DNA of 64,000 nucleotides, taken from positions 1-64,000 of the forward strand of contig NZ_JASHIZ010000003.1 of the NCBI RefSeq assembly GCF_030733425.1, given 5' to 3'. Source of the DNA: Roseovarius sp. MMSF_3350 (GTDB lineage: Bacteria > Pseudomonadota > Alphaproteobacteria > Rhodobacterales > Rhodobacteraceae). This document shows, piece after piece, positions 30,326-39,045 of the stretch. Numbering within the stretch: the first letter of the stretch is position 1; the number at the start of each line of letters is the position of its first letter. The position numbers were made by a program, and so were the translations under genes. The notes under the pieces were generated by a model. That model did not search any database and was not told the origin of the DNA. It saw nothing but the letters and a program-made list of their open reading frames with translations.

Positions 30326-31771
30326 ATGGATGATTACCGCGCCCACGACATGACCTCCCTCGCCGGCCTCGTCGCCAGGGGCGAGGCCACGCCAGACGAC
30401 CTCCTCGACACCGCGCTGGCCCGGATGCATGCCGTGAACCCCGCGCTCAACGCCGTGGTGCACGACTATTCCGACACCGCCCGCCGCATGATCGCCGACG
30501 GCCTGCCCAAGGGCCCGCTCACCGGCGTGCCCTTCCTGCTCAAGGACATGGGCGCGGAATCGACCCGCTTTCCCGCCTCGCTCGGCTCGCATCTGCTGGC
30601 CAACACCAGCTACAAGATGAATTCCACCATCTACGACCGCCTGGAATCGTCGGGCCTCGTCACCTTCGGCCGCACCGCCGCGCCCGAGGGCGGCGTGGGC
30701 GCGGCGACCGAGGCGGCGGTCTATGGCGGCCCCACCCGCAATCCCTGGGACACTTCCCGGACGCCCGGCGGCTCGTCCGGCGGCTCGGGCGCGGCTGTGG
30801 CCGCCGGCATCGTCCCCGGTGCCCATGGCAGCGACGGCGGCGGCTCGATCCGCATCCCCGCGTCCAATTGCGGCCTCGTCGGGTTCAAGCCCACACGCGC
30901 CATGGTCCCCGATGGCCCCTACGCCGGCGAAGGCTGGGCCGGCATGGCGATCGAGGGCTTTCTCACCCGCTCGGTCCGCGACACGGCGCTCTTGCTCGAT
31001 ATCGTCTGCGGCCCCGACCTCGGCGCGCCCTATGTCGCGCCGGCTATGCCCTGCACCTTCATGGAATCGCTCGACCGCCCCAACACGCCCCTGCGCATCG
31101 CGCTATGCGACACCACCCTCACCGGCGAGGCGATCCACCCCGAATGCCAGGCCGCCGTGCAGGACGCCGCAGCGCTTTTGCACGACATGGGCCACCACGT
31201 AACGCAAGCCCGCCCCACCGCCGACACCGCAGGGATGATGCACGCCTGGACCAAAATCGTCGCCTGCGGCACCGCCTCCTGGGTGCGCCGCGCGCTGGCC
31301 AAACAGGGACGCGACCTGCGACAGGGCGACATCGAAGGCGTCGCCCGCGGCGCGGTGGAATACGCCAGGACTGTCAGCGGCACCGATTACCTCGACGCCG
31401 TGGAGACCGTGCACGCCTACGGTCGCCAGATGGCCGCGTTCTTCGAGGATCACGACATCCTGCTGACCCCCACCATGGCCGAGCCACCCGCCGCCATCGG
31501 CCGCTTCGCCCACGACACCGAGGATTACGTGGCCTACCGCATGGGCGAAAACGGCATCTTCGCTTATTCCCCCTACACCGCCGCCTTCAACGCCACCGGC
31601 CAGCCCGCCGTGTCCCTGCCGCTCTGCCGGGGCGCCGACGGGTTGCCCATCGGCATCCATCTCGCCGGCCGCTTTGGTGCCGACACGGCGCTCATGTCGC
31701 TCTGCGCCGAGGTCGAACGCGCCCGCCCATGGTTTGATCAAATTCCGTCCCTGCCTGGCGTCGATACCTGA
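30326..31771 (+). CDS. Amidase (amidase signature family)
   Basis: A 481-residue hydrolase of carboxylic amides. The Ser-cisSer-Lys triad is complete: Lys73 in FLLKDMG, Ser150/151 in [10 protein letters not shown], and Ser174 in [11 protein letters not shown]. The ATG at 30326 is chosen because the protein then begins like its family ([20 protein letters not shown]); the upstream open part covers the structured intergenic element. It lies 62 nt ahead of the polyamine-type transporter genes on the same strand, so it could act on the imported compound. The substrate is not known. Confidence 0.88.
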   Translation: MDDYRAHDMTSLAGLVARGEATPDDLLDTALARMHAVNPALNAVVHDYSDTARRMIADGLPKGPLTGVPFLLKDMGAESTRFPASLGSHLLANTSYKMNSTIYDRLESSGLVTFGRTAAPEGGVGAATEAAVYGGPTRNPWDTSRTPGGSSGGSGAAVAAGIVPGAHGSDGGGSIRIPASNCGLVGFKPTRAMVPDGPYAGEGWAGMAIEGFLTRSVRDTALLLDIVCGPDLGAPYVAPAMPCTFMESLDRPNTPLRIALCDTTLTGEAIHPECQAAVQDAAALLHDMGHHVTQARPTADTAGMMHAWTKIVACGTASWVRRALAKQGRDLRQGDIEGVARGAVEYARTVSGTDYLDAVETVHAYGRQMAAFFEDHDILLTPTMAEPPAAIGRFAHDTEDYVAYRMGENGIFAYSPYTAAFNATGQPAVSLPLCRGADGLPIGIHLAGRFGADTALMSLCAEVERARPWFDQIPSLPGVDT

Positions 31772-31794
31772 AAACACTTGAATATCGCGGTCGT

Positions 31795-31825
31795 GTCAGG
31801 AAACACTGACCCCATGAACATGGGG
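31795..31825 (+). promoter_or_regulatory. Tandem palindromes just upstream of the transporter operon
   Basis: GTCAG-N6-CTGAC (31795-31810) runs directly into CCCCATG-AA-CATGGGG (31810-31825), ending 8 nt before the potA-like start codon. These could be operator sites or an RNA hairpin close to the ribosome site. No regulator gene is adjacent. Confidence 0.4.
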
Positions 31826-31833
31826 GACTTTGC

Positions 31834-32895
31834 ATGACCGAAGCCGCGGTCGAGGCCCGATCGGCCCGCAAGGAATACGGTGCCGGCGACAAAAAGGTCC
31901 GCGCCCTGAACGATGTGTCCCTGGTGATCAACAAGGGCGAATTCTTCACCCTCCTGGGCCCCTCGGGCTGTGGCAAGACCACCCTTTTGCGCCTCATCGC
32001 CGGCTTCGAATCGCCCACATCGGGCATGATCCTGCTGGGCGCGCGCGACATAAGCACCATGGCGCCCTACGACCGCCCCGTGAACACCGTCTTCCAAAGC
32101 TACGCGCTCTTTCCGCATCTCAGCGTGGCTGACAATATCGGCTTCGGCCTGGCCATGCAGGGCACGCCCAAGGCACAGGTCGACGCCCGCGTGGCCGAGA
32201 TGCTCGCGCTGGTCAAACTCGAAGCCTTCTCCGAGCGCAGACCCCAGCAACTCTCGGGCGGCCAGCAACAGCGCGTGGCGCTGGCCCGCGCGCTCGCCCC
32301 CGAGCCCGAGGTTTTGCTCCTCGACGAGCCGCTCTCGGCGCTGGACCTCAAGCTGCGCAAGGAAATGCAGCTGGAACTCAAGCGCCTGCAAAGCGAGACC
32401 GGCATCACCTTCGTCTTCGTCACCCACGACCAGGAAGAGGCGCTGACCATGTCCGACCGCATCGGCGTCATGCGCGACGGCTCGATCTTGCAGATCGGCG
32501 GCCCGCGCGAGATCTACAACAAGCCGGTCAACCGCTTCGTCGCCGATTTCATCGGCGAAACCAACGTCCTGACCGGCACGGTCGAGACGGGCGGCGTACG
32601 CCTGCCCACCGGCGACGTCATCGCCGTGGACAACCTCGACGCCGCCGCGCAAGGTAGCAAAGTCAGCCTCGCCGTGCGCCCCGAACAGGTCCGCATCGGT
32701 GACGGCGCGCTCTCGGCCCGTGTGGCCGAAACCGTCTATTTCGGCACCGACACCCATTGCCACCTGCGCATGTCCGACGACACCGAGGTGGTCGCCCGGA
32801 TGCAAAGCCCGCCCTCGGGTGACACCGGCCTTCACGAAGGCCAGCAGGTCTCTTTCGATTTCGTCCCCGGCGCCGTCCGGGTGCTGGAGGACTAG
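31834..32895 (+). CDS. potA: Polyamine-type ABC importer ATPase
   Basis: A 353-residue ATPase driving uptake through the two permeases that follow. Walker [12 protein letters not shown], signature [14 protein letters not shown] and Walker [12 protein letters not shown] are all present. The C-terminal TOBE-like domain (from about residue 245) is typical of PotA/PotG/FbpC-type subunits. The next start codon begins 1 nt after its stop. The symbol is at family level only: spermidine, putrescine or a related cation are likely substrates. Confidence 0.87.
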   Translation: MTEAAVEARSARKEYGAGDKKVRALNDVSLVINKGEFFTLLGPSGCGKTTLLRLIAGFESPTSGMILLGARDISTMAPYDRPVNTVFQSYALFPHLSVADNIGFGLAMQGTPKAQVDARVAEMLALVKLEAFSERRPQQLSGGQQQRVALARALAPEPEVLLLDEPLSALDLKLRKEMQLELKRLQSETGITFVFVTHDQEEALTMSDRIGVMRDGSILQIGGPREIYNKPVNRFVADFIGETNVLTGTVETGGVRLPTGDVIAVDNLDAAAQGSKVSLAVRPEQVRIGDGALSARVAETVYFGTDTHCHLRMSDDTEVVARMQSPPSGDTGLHEGQQVSFDFVPGAVRVLED

Positions 32896-32896
32896 C

Positions 32897-33793
32897 ATGG
32901 CGGGCACCACCCATGGCAGCGGACGCACCGGCTGGATCCTCTCGATCCCGGCGCTGATCCTGCTGGCGCTCGGGGCCGCCGGCCCGCTGCTGATCGTAGT
33001 GGTTTACGCCTTTCTCGAACCGGGCGAATATTCCGGCGTGGTCTGGGAGTTCACGACCGAGGCATGGTTCCGCGTCTTTTTCGAGCGCGACATCTTCGAC
33101 GATACCGTCACCTTCGCCGATGCACACCTGACGATCTTCTGGCGCTCGGTGAAACTGTCGGTCCTGACCACGCTCATCGCCTTCGCCATCGGCTTTCCCA
33201 CCGCGTGGTTCATCGCCACGCGCCCGCCCAACAAGCGCGGCTTCTGGCTGTTTTTGATCACAATTCCGTTCTGGACCAACCTGCTGATCCGCACCTTCGC
33301 TATAATGGAAGTGGTTCGCAACCAGGGCCTGCTCAACTCCTTCCTGCTCAGCTTCGGCATCATCGACCAGCCCTTGCAGATCCTCTACACCGACACCGCC
33401 GTGCTGATCGGCATGGCCTATGTCTACCTGCCCCTGATGGTGCTGCCGCTTTACGCCGCCATCGACCGGTTCGATTTCCGCCTCGTCGAGGCGGGTTACG
33501 ACCTCTACGCCACCCGTATGAAAGTGCTGCGCCGGGTGATCCTGCCCATCGTCAAACCGGGCATCGTCGCGGGTTCGATCCTCGTCTTCGTGCCCTCGCT
33601 GGGCGCCTACGTCACCCCCCGCATCCTCGGCGGCGGCAAGAACATGATGGTCGGCAACTTCATCGAGCTTCAGTTCGGCCAAGGCCGCAACTGGCCCCTC
33701 GGCGCTGCCCTGTCGCTGCTCTTGCTCATGATCGTGCTGGTCGCCCTGCTGGCCTATGTCCGCGTCACCTCACGGGACCAGACCAATGGCTAG
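32897..33793 (+). CDS. potB: Polyamine-type ABC importer permease (PotB-like)
   Basis: A 298-residue inner-membrane permease with about six hydrophobic segments and the EAA-type loop (EAGYDLYATRMKVLRRVILPIVKPG, broken here only for description) that docks on the ATPase. The ATG at 32897 follows the potA stop directly; the longer open frame upstream lies inside the ATPase gene. It overlaps the next permease by 8 nt. Confidence 0.87.
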   Translation: MAGTTHGSGRTGWILSIPALILLALGAAGPLLIVVVYAFLEPGEYSGVVWEFTTEAWFRVFFERDIFDDTVTFADAHLTIFWRSVKLSVLTTLIAFAIGFPTAWFIATRPPNKRGFWLFLITIPFWTNLLIRTFAIMEVVRNQGLLNSFLLSFGIIDQPLQILYTDTAVLIGMAYVYLPLMVLPLYAAIDRFDFRLVEAGYDLYATRMKVLRRVILPIVKPGIVAGSILVFVPSLGAYVTPRILGGGKNMMVGNFIELQFGQGRNWPLGAALSLLLLMIVLVALLAYVRVTSRDQTNG

Positions 33794-34592
33794 GAACAAA
33801 AGCTTCTCCGTCACCACGCTGCCCGGCTTTACAGCCATCGCGCTCACGACCTTCGTGCTGCTCTACGCGCCGATCGTCACCATGGTGATCTACTCTTTCA
33901 ACGATTCCGAATCCGTGGCGCTCTGGGGCGGCTTTTCCATCCGCTGGTACGTCGAGGCCTGGGACAACACGCAAGTCCAACAGGCGACCGTTCGCTCGCT
34001 GGTCATCGCCGTCTCGGCGGCGTTCATCTCCACCACCGTCGCCACCATGGCCGCGCTCGGCACCACCCGTCGCGGCCGCTTCAAGGGGCAGACGCTGATC
34101 TATGTGATGATCAACCAGCCCCTGATGGTGCCCGAGATCGTGACCGCCGTGGCCCTCCTGATCTTCTTCGCCTCGATCAAGGTCGCCACCGGCTACACCG
34201 GCCTTGCCTACCTGATCCTCGCGCATTCGGCCTTCTGCGTGCCCTTCGCCTACCTTCCCATCCGCGCCCGGCTCGAGGGCATGGACCTCGCACTCGAAAC
34301 CGCCGCAGCCGACCTCTACGCGCGCCCCTGGCAGACCTTCCGCCACGTGACCCTGCCGCTGATGATGCCCGGCATCGCCGCCGGTGCGATGCTGGCCTTC
34401 GTCATCTCTCTCGACGACGTCATCATCACCGAGTTCGTCAAATCCGCCGGGCAGGATACCCTGCCCACCTACATGCTGGGCCAGCTGCGCCGCGCCGTCA
34501 CGCCCGAGGTCAACGCGATCTCCACAGCGCTCCTCGCGCTGACCGTGCTTTTGCTCACGGCCTTCTTTATACTGAACCGAAAGCGGGACTAA
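33786..34592 (+). CDS. potC: Polyamine-type ABC importer permease (PotC-like)
   Basis: A 268-residue second permease, with about six membrane segments and an EAA loop (ETAAADLYARPWQTFRHVTL). I take the ATG at 33786 (MARNKSFSVTTLP), which overlaps the potB stop; an earlier in-frame ATG at 33756 lies deeper in potB. ISLDDVIITEFVKS is the conserved PotC-type stretch. Confidence 0.87.
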   Translation: MARNKSFSVTTLPGFTAIALTTFVLLYAPIVTMVIYSFNDSESVALWGGFSIRWYVEAWDNTQVQQATVRSLVIAVSAAFISTTVATMAALGTTRRGRFKGQTLIYVMINQPLMVPEIVTAVALLIFFASIKVATGYTGLAYLILAHSAFCVPFAYLPIRARLEGMDLALETAAADLYARPWQTFRHVTLPLMMPGIAAGAMLAFVISLDDVIITEFVKSAGQDTLPTYMLGQLRRAVTPEVNAISTALLALTVLLLTAFFILNRKRD

Positions 34593-34623
34593 CCCGCGCA
34601 CAACCTCAACAGGGAGAAAGACG

Positions 34624-35649
34624 ATGAAAACATACCTGACCACCTCAGTCGCGGTCATCGCGCTGGCCGGGGCGGCCCATGCCGAAGGGTCGCTCAATAT
34701 CTACAACTGGGGCAACTACACCAGCCCCGAGATGATCGAGAAGTTCGAACAGGAACACGACATCGACGTCACGATCACCGACTATGATAGCAACACCACC
34801 GCGCTGGCCAAGATCGAGGCCGGCGGCCACGGCTTCGACATCGTCGTGCCCACCCACAGCTACATGGGTGTCTATATCGACAAGGGCCTCCTGATGAAGG
34901 CCGGCATCCCCGAGATGGAAAACTACGACAACATCTCGGACCAGTGGAAGAACGTCGAATGGGACCCGAATCGCGAGTATTCCGTGCCGTGGCAATGGGG
35001 CACGACCGGCGTTGCCGTGAATACGTCCGCCTATGATGGCGACATCAACACCTCCGCCATCTTCCTCGACCCGCCCGAGGAACTGGTGGGCAAGGTCAAC
35101 GTCGTGCCGGAAATGCAGGACGTGATGAACCTCACGCTGTTCTACGTCGGTGGCGAGCCCTGCACCACCGACAAGGAAATGCTGAAAAAGGCCCGCGACG
35201 TGCTGATCGAGGCCAAGCCCAAGTGGATGAGCATGGATTACGGCATGACCGAGAAGCTCTCGAACGGCGACGTCATGGCCTCCGTGAACTGGAACGGCTC
35301 GACCTTCCGCGCCCGCAACAACAACGAGGACGTGGCCTATGGCTACCCCAAAGAGGGCTACCCGGTCTGGATGGACAGCGCCGCGATCCTGGCGGACGCG
35401 CAGAACGTCGAGAACGCCAAGCTCTTCCTGAACTTCATCATGGAGCCGGAAAACGCGGCCATGCTGTCGTCCTTCGCCCGCTACGCCAACGGCATCGACG
35501 GCTCCGAGGAGTTCATGCCCGAGGACATGAAGACCGCGCCGGAAATCGTCGTGCCCGAAGAGCTGAAGGAAGCGGGTCAGTTCACCACCGCCTGCCCCGC
35601 CGAGGCGCAGGAATTCTACACCGCGATCTGGACCGAACTGCAGAAATAA
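34624..35649 (+). CDS. potD: Periplasmic polyamine-type binding protein
   Basis: A 341-residue solute-binding protein. A signal peptide (residues 1-20, cut near AAHA-EG) precedes SLNIYNWGNYTSPEMIEKFE, the usual opening of PotD/PotF proteins. An AGGGAG site precedes the ATG. The protein has the size of its family. Exact ligand preference cannot be read off. It is the last gene of the operon, followed by a good terminator. Confidence 0.88.
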   Translation: MKTYLTTSVAVIALAGAAHAEGSLNIYNWGNYTSPEMIEKFEQEHDIDVTITDYDSNTTALAKIEAGGHGFDIVVPTHSYMGVYIDKGLLMKAGIPEMENYDNISDQWKNVEWDPNREYSVPWQWGTTGVAVNTSAYDGDINTSAIFLDPPEELVGKVNVVPEMQDVMNLTLFYVGGEPCTTDKEMLKKARDVLIEAKPKWMSMDYGMTEKLSNGDVMASVNWNGSTFRARNNNEDVAYGYPKEGYPVWMDSAAILADAQNVENAKLFLNFIMEPENAAMLSSFARYANGIDGSEEFMPEDMKTAPEIVVPEELKEAGQFTTACPAEAQEFYTAIWTELQK

Positions 35650-35672
35650 GCCAGTCGACGAGGGACGGGAAA

Positions 35673-35697
35673 CGGGGGCCTTCGGGCCTCCGTTTTT
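35673..35697 (+). terminator. Rho-independent terminator of the potABCD-like operon
   Basis: CGGGGGCC-TTCG-GGCCTCCG forms an 8-bp stem (one G-T pair) capped by a TTCG tetraloop, followed at once by TTTTT. It starts 24 nt after the binding-protein stop codon. Confidence 0.9.
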
Positions 35698-35711
35698 CCG
35701 TCTGATCGCCC

Positions 35712-35735
35712 CTCCCGGGCTAGACCCGGGACCTC
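35712..35735. repeat. Dispersed palindrome, copy 4
   Basis: CTCCCGGG-CTAGA-CCCGGGAC followed by CTC, the same element as at 15411 with a first-base change. It sits just past the transporter terminator, between convergent units. Confidence 0.8.
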
Positions 35736-35843
35736 CCCGCCACCCCGCCCAATGTTATCCCGCTTCCCTTAACCCGGACGCCTGCCGCCTGTCCTTGGGG
35801 TCTGCGACCTTGCATCGGGCCCGCGTCGGTCGGAGGGCCGGCA

Positions 35844-36281
35844 TCAGCCGATCGTTCGCGGGTCGGATTTCAGTTTCGCGGCAATGGACTCGATCTGCGC
35901 CTGCAACAGCGGCTTGTTGACGAACTCGTCCACCGCACAACTCGCGTTCGCCCGCTCGATGTCCCCCGGGTCGAGCGATGAGGTCAGCATCACGACGATC
36001 ATGCTGCAAAAGTCCTTGCCGAAACGTGCGGTCGCTTCCTCAAGAAACTCGAAGCCGTTCATCTTCGGCATGTTTATGTCAAGGAAAAGGACGTCGATCC
36101 GGGGCCTGTCCTCTCGGGCCAGGAATTCCAGCGCGTCTTCGGCCATCGGAAAGGCGATCAGGGTCTTCACCAGGCCCGACCGCTGCATCAGCCGCCTGCA
36201 CGCGACGTGAAAGAACGTATCGTCGTCAACCAGAAGCACGGTTTCGATCGGCGCCAGCGGTTTGTCCTGTAGTTCACTCAT
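35844..36281 (-). CDS. Stand-alone receiver-domain response regulator
   Basis: A 145-residue CheY-like receiver without an output domain. VDDD (19-21) holds the acidic pocket, Asp68 in LFLDINMP is the phospho-acceptor, and FVNKPL carries the conserved Lys. Close relatives pair with kinases in phosphorelays or act through protein contacts. The start overlaps the end of the kinase gene by 8 nt, so the kinase upstream is its likely partner. Confidence 0.9.
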   Translation of the reverse strand: MSELQDKPLAPIETVLLVDDDTFFHVACRRLMQRSGLVKTLIAFPMAEDALEFLAREDRPRIDVLFLDINMPKMNGFEFLEEATARFGKDFCSMIVVMLTSSLDPGDIERANASCAVDEFVNKPLLQAQIESIAAKLKSDPRTIG

Positions 36282-37458
36282 GTTCGGGCATTCTTAGCGA
36301 CACGGTGAACACGGAGCCGCCACCGGGGTTCTCGCCGACCTCCAGCCCACCTTTCAAATTGTGGACGATCCGCCGGCACATCGTCAGGCCAAGTCCGCTC
36401 CCCGGAATATCCTCATGCCGATGCAACCGGTTGAACAACTCGAAGATGCGGTCGCGATACTCGGGCGCTATTCCGATCCCATTGTCGCGCACCTCGATCC
36501 GGGCGCGTCCGTCCGGATCGCGCGCGCCGGATTCTACCATTATTTCGGGGGGCCGGTCGGGGCAGCGGAACTTGACCGCGTTGGAAACGAGGTTCTGAAA
36601 CAGAACGCGCAGCATGACCGCGTCGCCCAGAACCACCGGCAAATCGCCCCGCCGCACCGTGGCCCCCGCGCCTTTCACCTCGGCTCTGAGATCCGCAATC
36701 ACCTCATCGACAATCGCGTTCAGATCGCAGGGCGCTTTCCTGATGTAGGTCCCTATCAACTGCGTGTAACGCAACAGGTCCTCGATCAGAACGGACATCC
36801 GCGAAAGGGTCTCCCGGCTCATATCGACCAGTTCCGTGACGTCATCGCCAAGATCGCCCTCGTTGCATTCGGACATTTCGGACAGCAGCATCGCCACCGT
36901 CTGTACCGGCGACTTCAGGTCATGCGACACCGCGTAGGCAAAGGATTTCAATTCGGCGTTCGACGCGTTCAGTGCCTCGTTCGCCCGCTGCAGGGACCGC
37001 CGGTACGCCCGTTCACGCCGTGCCTCGGCATCGACGTGTTCGAGCTCCGCGTTGAGATCGCGAAACGTCTTACCCAGCGCGTCTCCCCGCTCCGACACAA
37101 GCACGAAGTGCCGAGGCGCGGCACCGCCATTGCGGACGGGGCTTACGCGGAACCGCATTCTCGACGGGCTGCCCGGCGCCGGGTCGCGCAGCGGAAACAA
37201 CAATATCCCGCCAGAGGCGGCAACGATTATCTCCTTTATCGCGGCTTCGGGCGAGATGTCGAAGACATCGGAAAGGCCCCACTGGTCCGGCACGGCGCTG
37301 CATCCCGTGACACCTCGGGCCAGACGCGCCGCCATGGCATTGCTGGCGCAGACACGCGCCGATCGGTCGACCAGGATCGCATGTTTCGGCAGCGCCATGA
37401 AGGCGCTGCGTTCCAGCTCTTCCTGTCCGACCCGATTAACCAAAATACTCGCGGCCAA
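36274..37458 (-). CDS. Soluble sensor histidine kinase
   Basis: A 394-residue kinase with no membrane segment. A PAS-like N-terminal part (about residues 18-120) is followed by a coiled-coil stretch (135-170), the HisKA dimerisation domain with phospho-His179 in YAVSHDLKSPVQT, and an HATPase with the N box (NLVSNAVKF), DNGIGIAPE and GSGLGLTMCRRI. The layout recalls phytochrome-like light/energy kinases, but no GAF or PHY domain is present. It overlaps the upstream sensor-like gene by 23 nt and the receiver gene by 8 nt. Confidence 0.9.
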   Translation of the reverse strand: MAASILVNRVGQEELERSAFMALPKHAILVDRSARVCASNAMAARLARGVTGCSAVPDQWGLSDVFDISPEAAIKEIIVAASGGILLFPLRDPAPGSPSRMRFRVSPVRNGGAAPRHFVLVSERGDALGKTFRDLNAELEHVDAEARRERAYRRSLQRANEALNASNAELKSFAYAVSHDLKSPVQTVAMLLSEMSECNEGDLGDDVTELVDMSRETLSRMSVLIEDLLRYTQLIGTYIRKAPCDLNAIVDEVIADLRAEVKGAGATVRRGDLPVVLGDAVMLRVLFQNLVSNAVKFRCPDRPPEIMVESGARDPDGRARIEVRDNGIGIAPEYRDRIFELFNRLHRHEDIPGSGLGLTMCRRIVHNLKGGLEVGENPGGGSVFTVSLRMPEHE

Positions 37459-37945
37459 TTTCGCCCTCTGTCAGGTGCACGACGATACGGCACCGCGAGT
37501 CACCGCGCGCGATCGTTTCGGTCTTTTCGATACGGGCATAATCCAGGTTGTTCGCGGCGAGGCGCCCGAAAACGCTGGATGTCATCATGCAAAGCGCCTG
37601 CCGTCCGTGCACGTAATCCCCGAACGGACAGGCACTGTTCACCAGCACGATACGGTCACCCGATATCTCTTCTATCTCGAACCCGCCGTTGATGCGCGCC
37701 TTGAGATCCACCAGGGCGCCGGCCACCTGCTCCAGGTCCATCCTGTCGACATCGAGAAGTCCGCGATATTCCGCATCCATTTTGTCGCCGATCCGCGCCC
37801 CGACCCGCGCGAGGAACCCCTTGGCCTCTTCAAGGCCGACGCGATCCTCCAGCACGTCTGCAAGTTCGCGCAACAGCTCACGCAAAAACTGATCGCGATC
37901 TCTGGAAATTTTTCCCTCGGTGTCCGGGAAAGACAATGCCGCCAT
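37436..37945 (-). CDS. Cysteine-containing sensor-like protein (methanogen output domain type)
   Basis: A 169-residue soluble protein. The first half is helical and charged. The second half has NSACPFGDYVHGRQALCMM and ARGDSRCRIVVHL, with three cysteines (Cys106, Cys119, Cys152). This pattern fits the V4R-related 'methanogen output domain' group, whose ligand is not established. It is first in a three-gene unit with a kinase and a receiver and is translationally coupled to the kinase. An input role for the kinase is an inference. Confidence 0.6.
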   Translation of the reverse strand: MAALSFPDTEGKISRDRDQFLRELLRELADVLEDRVGLEEAKGFLARVGARIGDKMDAEYRGLLDVDRMDLEQVAGALVDLKARINGGFEIEEISGDRIVLVNSACPFGDYVHGRQALCMMTSSVFGRLAANNLDYARIEKTETIARGDSRCRIVVHLTEGEIGREYFG

Positions 37946-38081
37946 GCGTTTTCCTCCAGTTGGGAACAGCTGCGAAAACCGATTCTAAGCGGCAAGACTT
38001 AACGAAAGCCAAACCTCCGATTGCCGGGAAATGGCAGTTCATGCCATCACTTAGTTTTTTGATAAAATTCATTTAATACAG

Positions 38082-38115
38082 GATAATAATCTCACAATTA
38101 TCGTATGTTGATAAT
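38082..38115. promoter_or_regulatory. Candidate IclR operator in an A/T-rich intergenic region
   Basis: GATAAT at 38082, ATTATC at 38097 and GATAAT at 38110 form alternating half-sites. The last two make a perfect inverted repeat with a 7-nt spacer. They lie in a markedly A/T-rich stretch (about 38040-38130) between the sensor operon and the divergent IclR gene. It could also supply the promoter of either unit. Confidence 0.45.
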
Positions 38116-38220
38116 AAAATATCACATATTGGTCAGAAAAGGGTGGACTTCCAAAGCCGTCATCCCGAGGCTCCCCATCAAGAGGCCGGCCCGCGACCCG
38201 GCTTCGCAAGGGAGGACAGT

Positions 38221-39030
38221 TTGACCGATAGCGACCCGGACACCGGCACCCTGCCTGCGGGGCAAAGCGACAGGACGGCCGAGACATCGCTGGCCAAGGC
38301 GATCCGTCTTTTGCCGATCGTGGCCGCCCGCAACGCGACCGGAATCACCCTCTCGACCGTGGCCCGCAAGGCCAACCTCAAGACCGCGACCGCCCGCCGG
38401 CTGCTGCAGGGGCTGGTCGACGGCGGCCTGCTCAGCTTCGATCCCTATTCCAAGATCTACACGCTCGGCATCGGGATCTTCGACCTCGCCGGCGCCCCCG
38501 GCTCGCCGCGCCAGTTCGATCCGCTGCGCATGGAGCTGCGGCCCGCCCTGGCCGAAATCGCCGCCGCGACCGGCGAGACCGCCTTTCTATCCGTGCCATT
38601 CGGCGACGAGGCGCTCTGCATCGACGCGGCGGGGGATACCTTCGCGCTCTGCGCCAACACGCTTCAGGTCGGCGCGCGGCGTCCCCTCGGCGTCGGCGCG
38701 GGCAGCGCCGCTCTTCTCGCCGCCCTGCCCGAGGACCAGTGCGACCGCCACATCGCCGCCAACGCCGACGTCTACAGCCGCTATGGCGAGCTCAACGCCG
38801 CCGATGTCCGCCGCATGGTCCGGCACTGGCGCGAGCACCGCTGGCTGATCAACGCCTCCATCATCATCCCGGAGGTCGGCGCCATCGGCGTCGCCGTCTT
38901 TGACCCGTCGGGCCAGCTTCGGGCGGCCATCTCGGTGGCGGCCCTCAAATCCCGCATGGCGCCTGCGCGGCGCAAGGAAATCGTATCGGTCATGACCCGC
39001 GCCATCGTGCGGTCGGGTTTCACCACCTAA
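38221..39030 (+). CDS. IclR-family transcriptional regulator
   Basis: Likely controls the catabolic operon that follows 15 nt later. The N-terminal winged HTH reads GITLSTVARKANLKTATARRLLQGL, then an effector-binding IclR domain. I choose the TTG at 38221 because GGGAGG lies 5 nt upstream, giving 269 residues; a GTG at 38143 is in frame but has no visible ribosome site. The effector is unknown. Confidence 0.86.
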   Translation: MTDSDPDTGTLPAGQSDRTAETSLAKAIRLLPIVAARNATGITLSTVARKANLKTATARRLLQGLVDGGLLSFDPYSKIYTLGIGIFDLAGAPGSPRQFDPLRMELRPALAEIAAATGETAFLSVPFGDEALCIDAAGDTFALCANTLQVGARRPLGVGAGSAALLAALPEDQCDRHIAANADVYSRYGELNAADVRRMVRHWREHRWLINASIIIPEVGAIGVAVFDPSGQLRAAISVAALKSRMAPARRKEIVSVMTRAIVRSGFTT

Positions 39031-39045
39031 GGCAAAAAAGAACGC

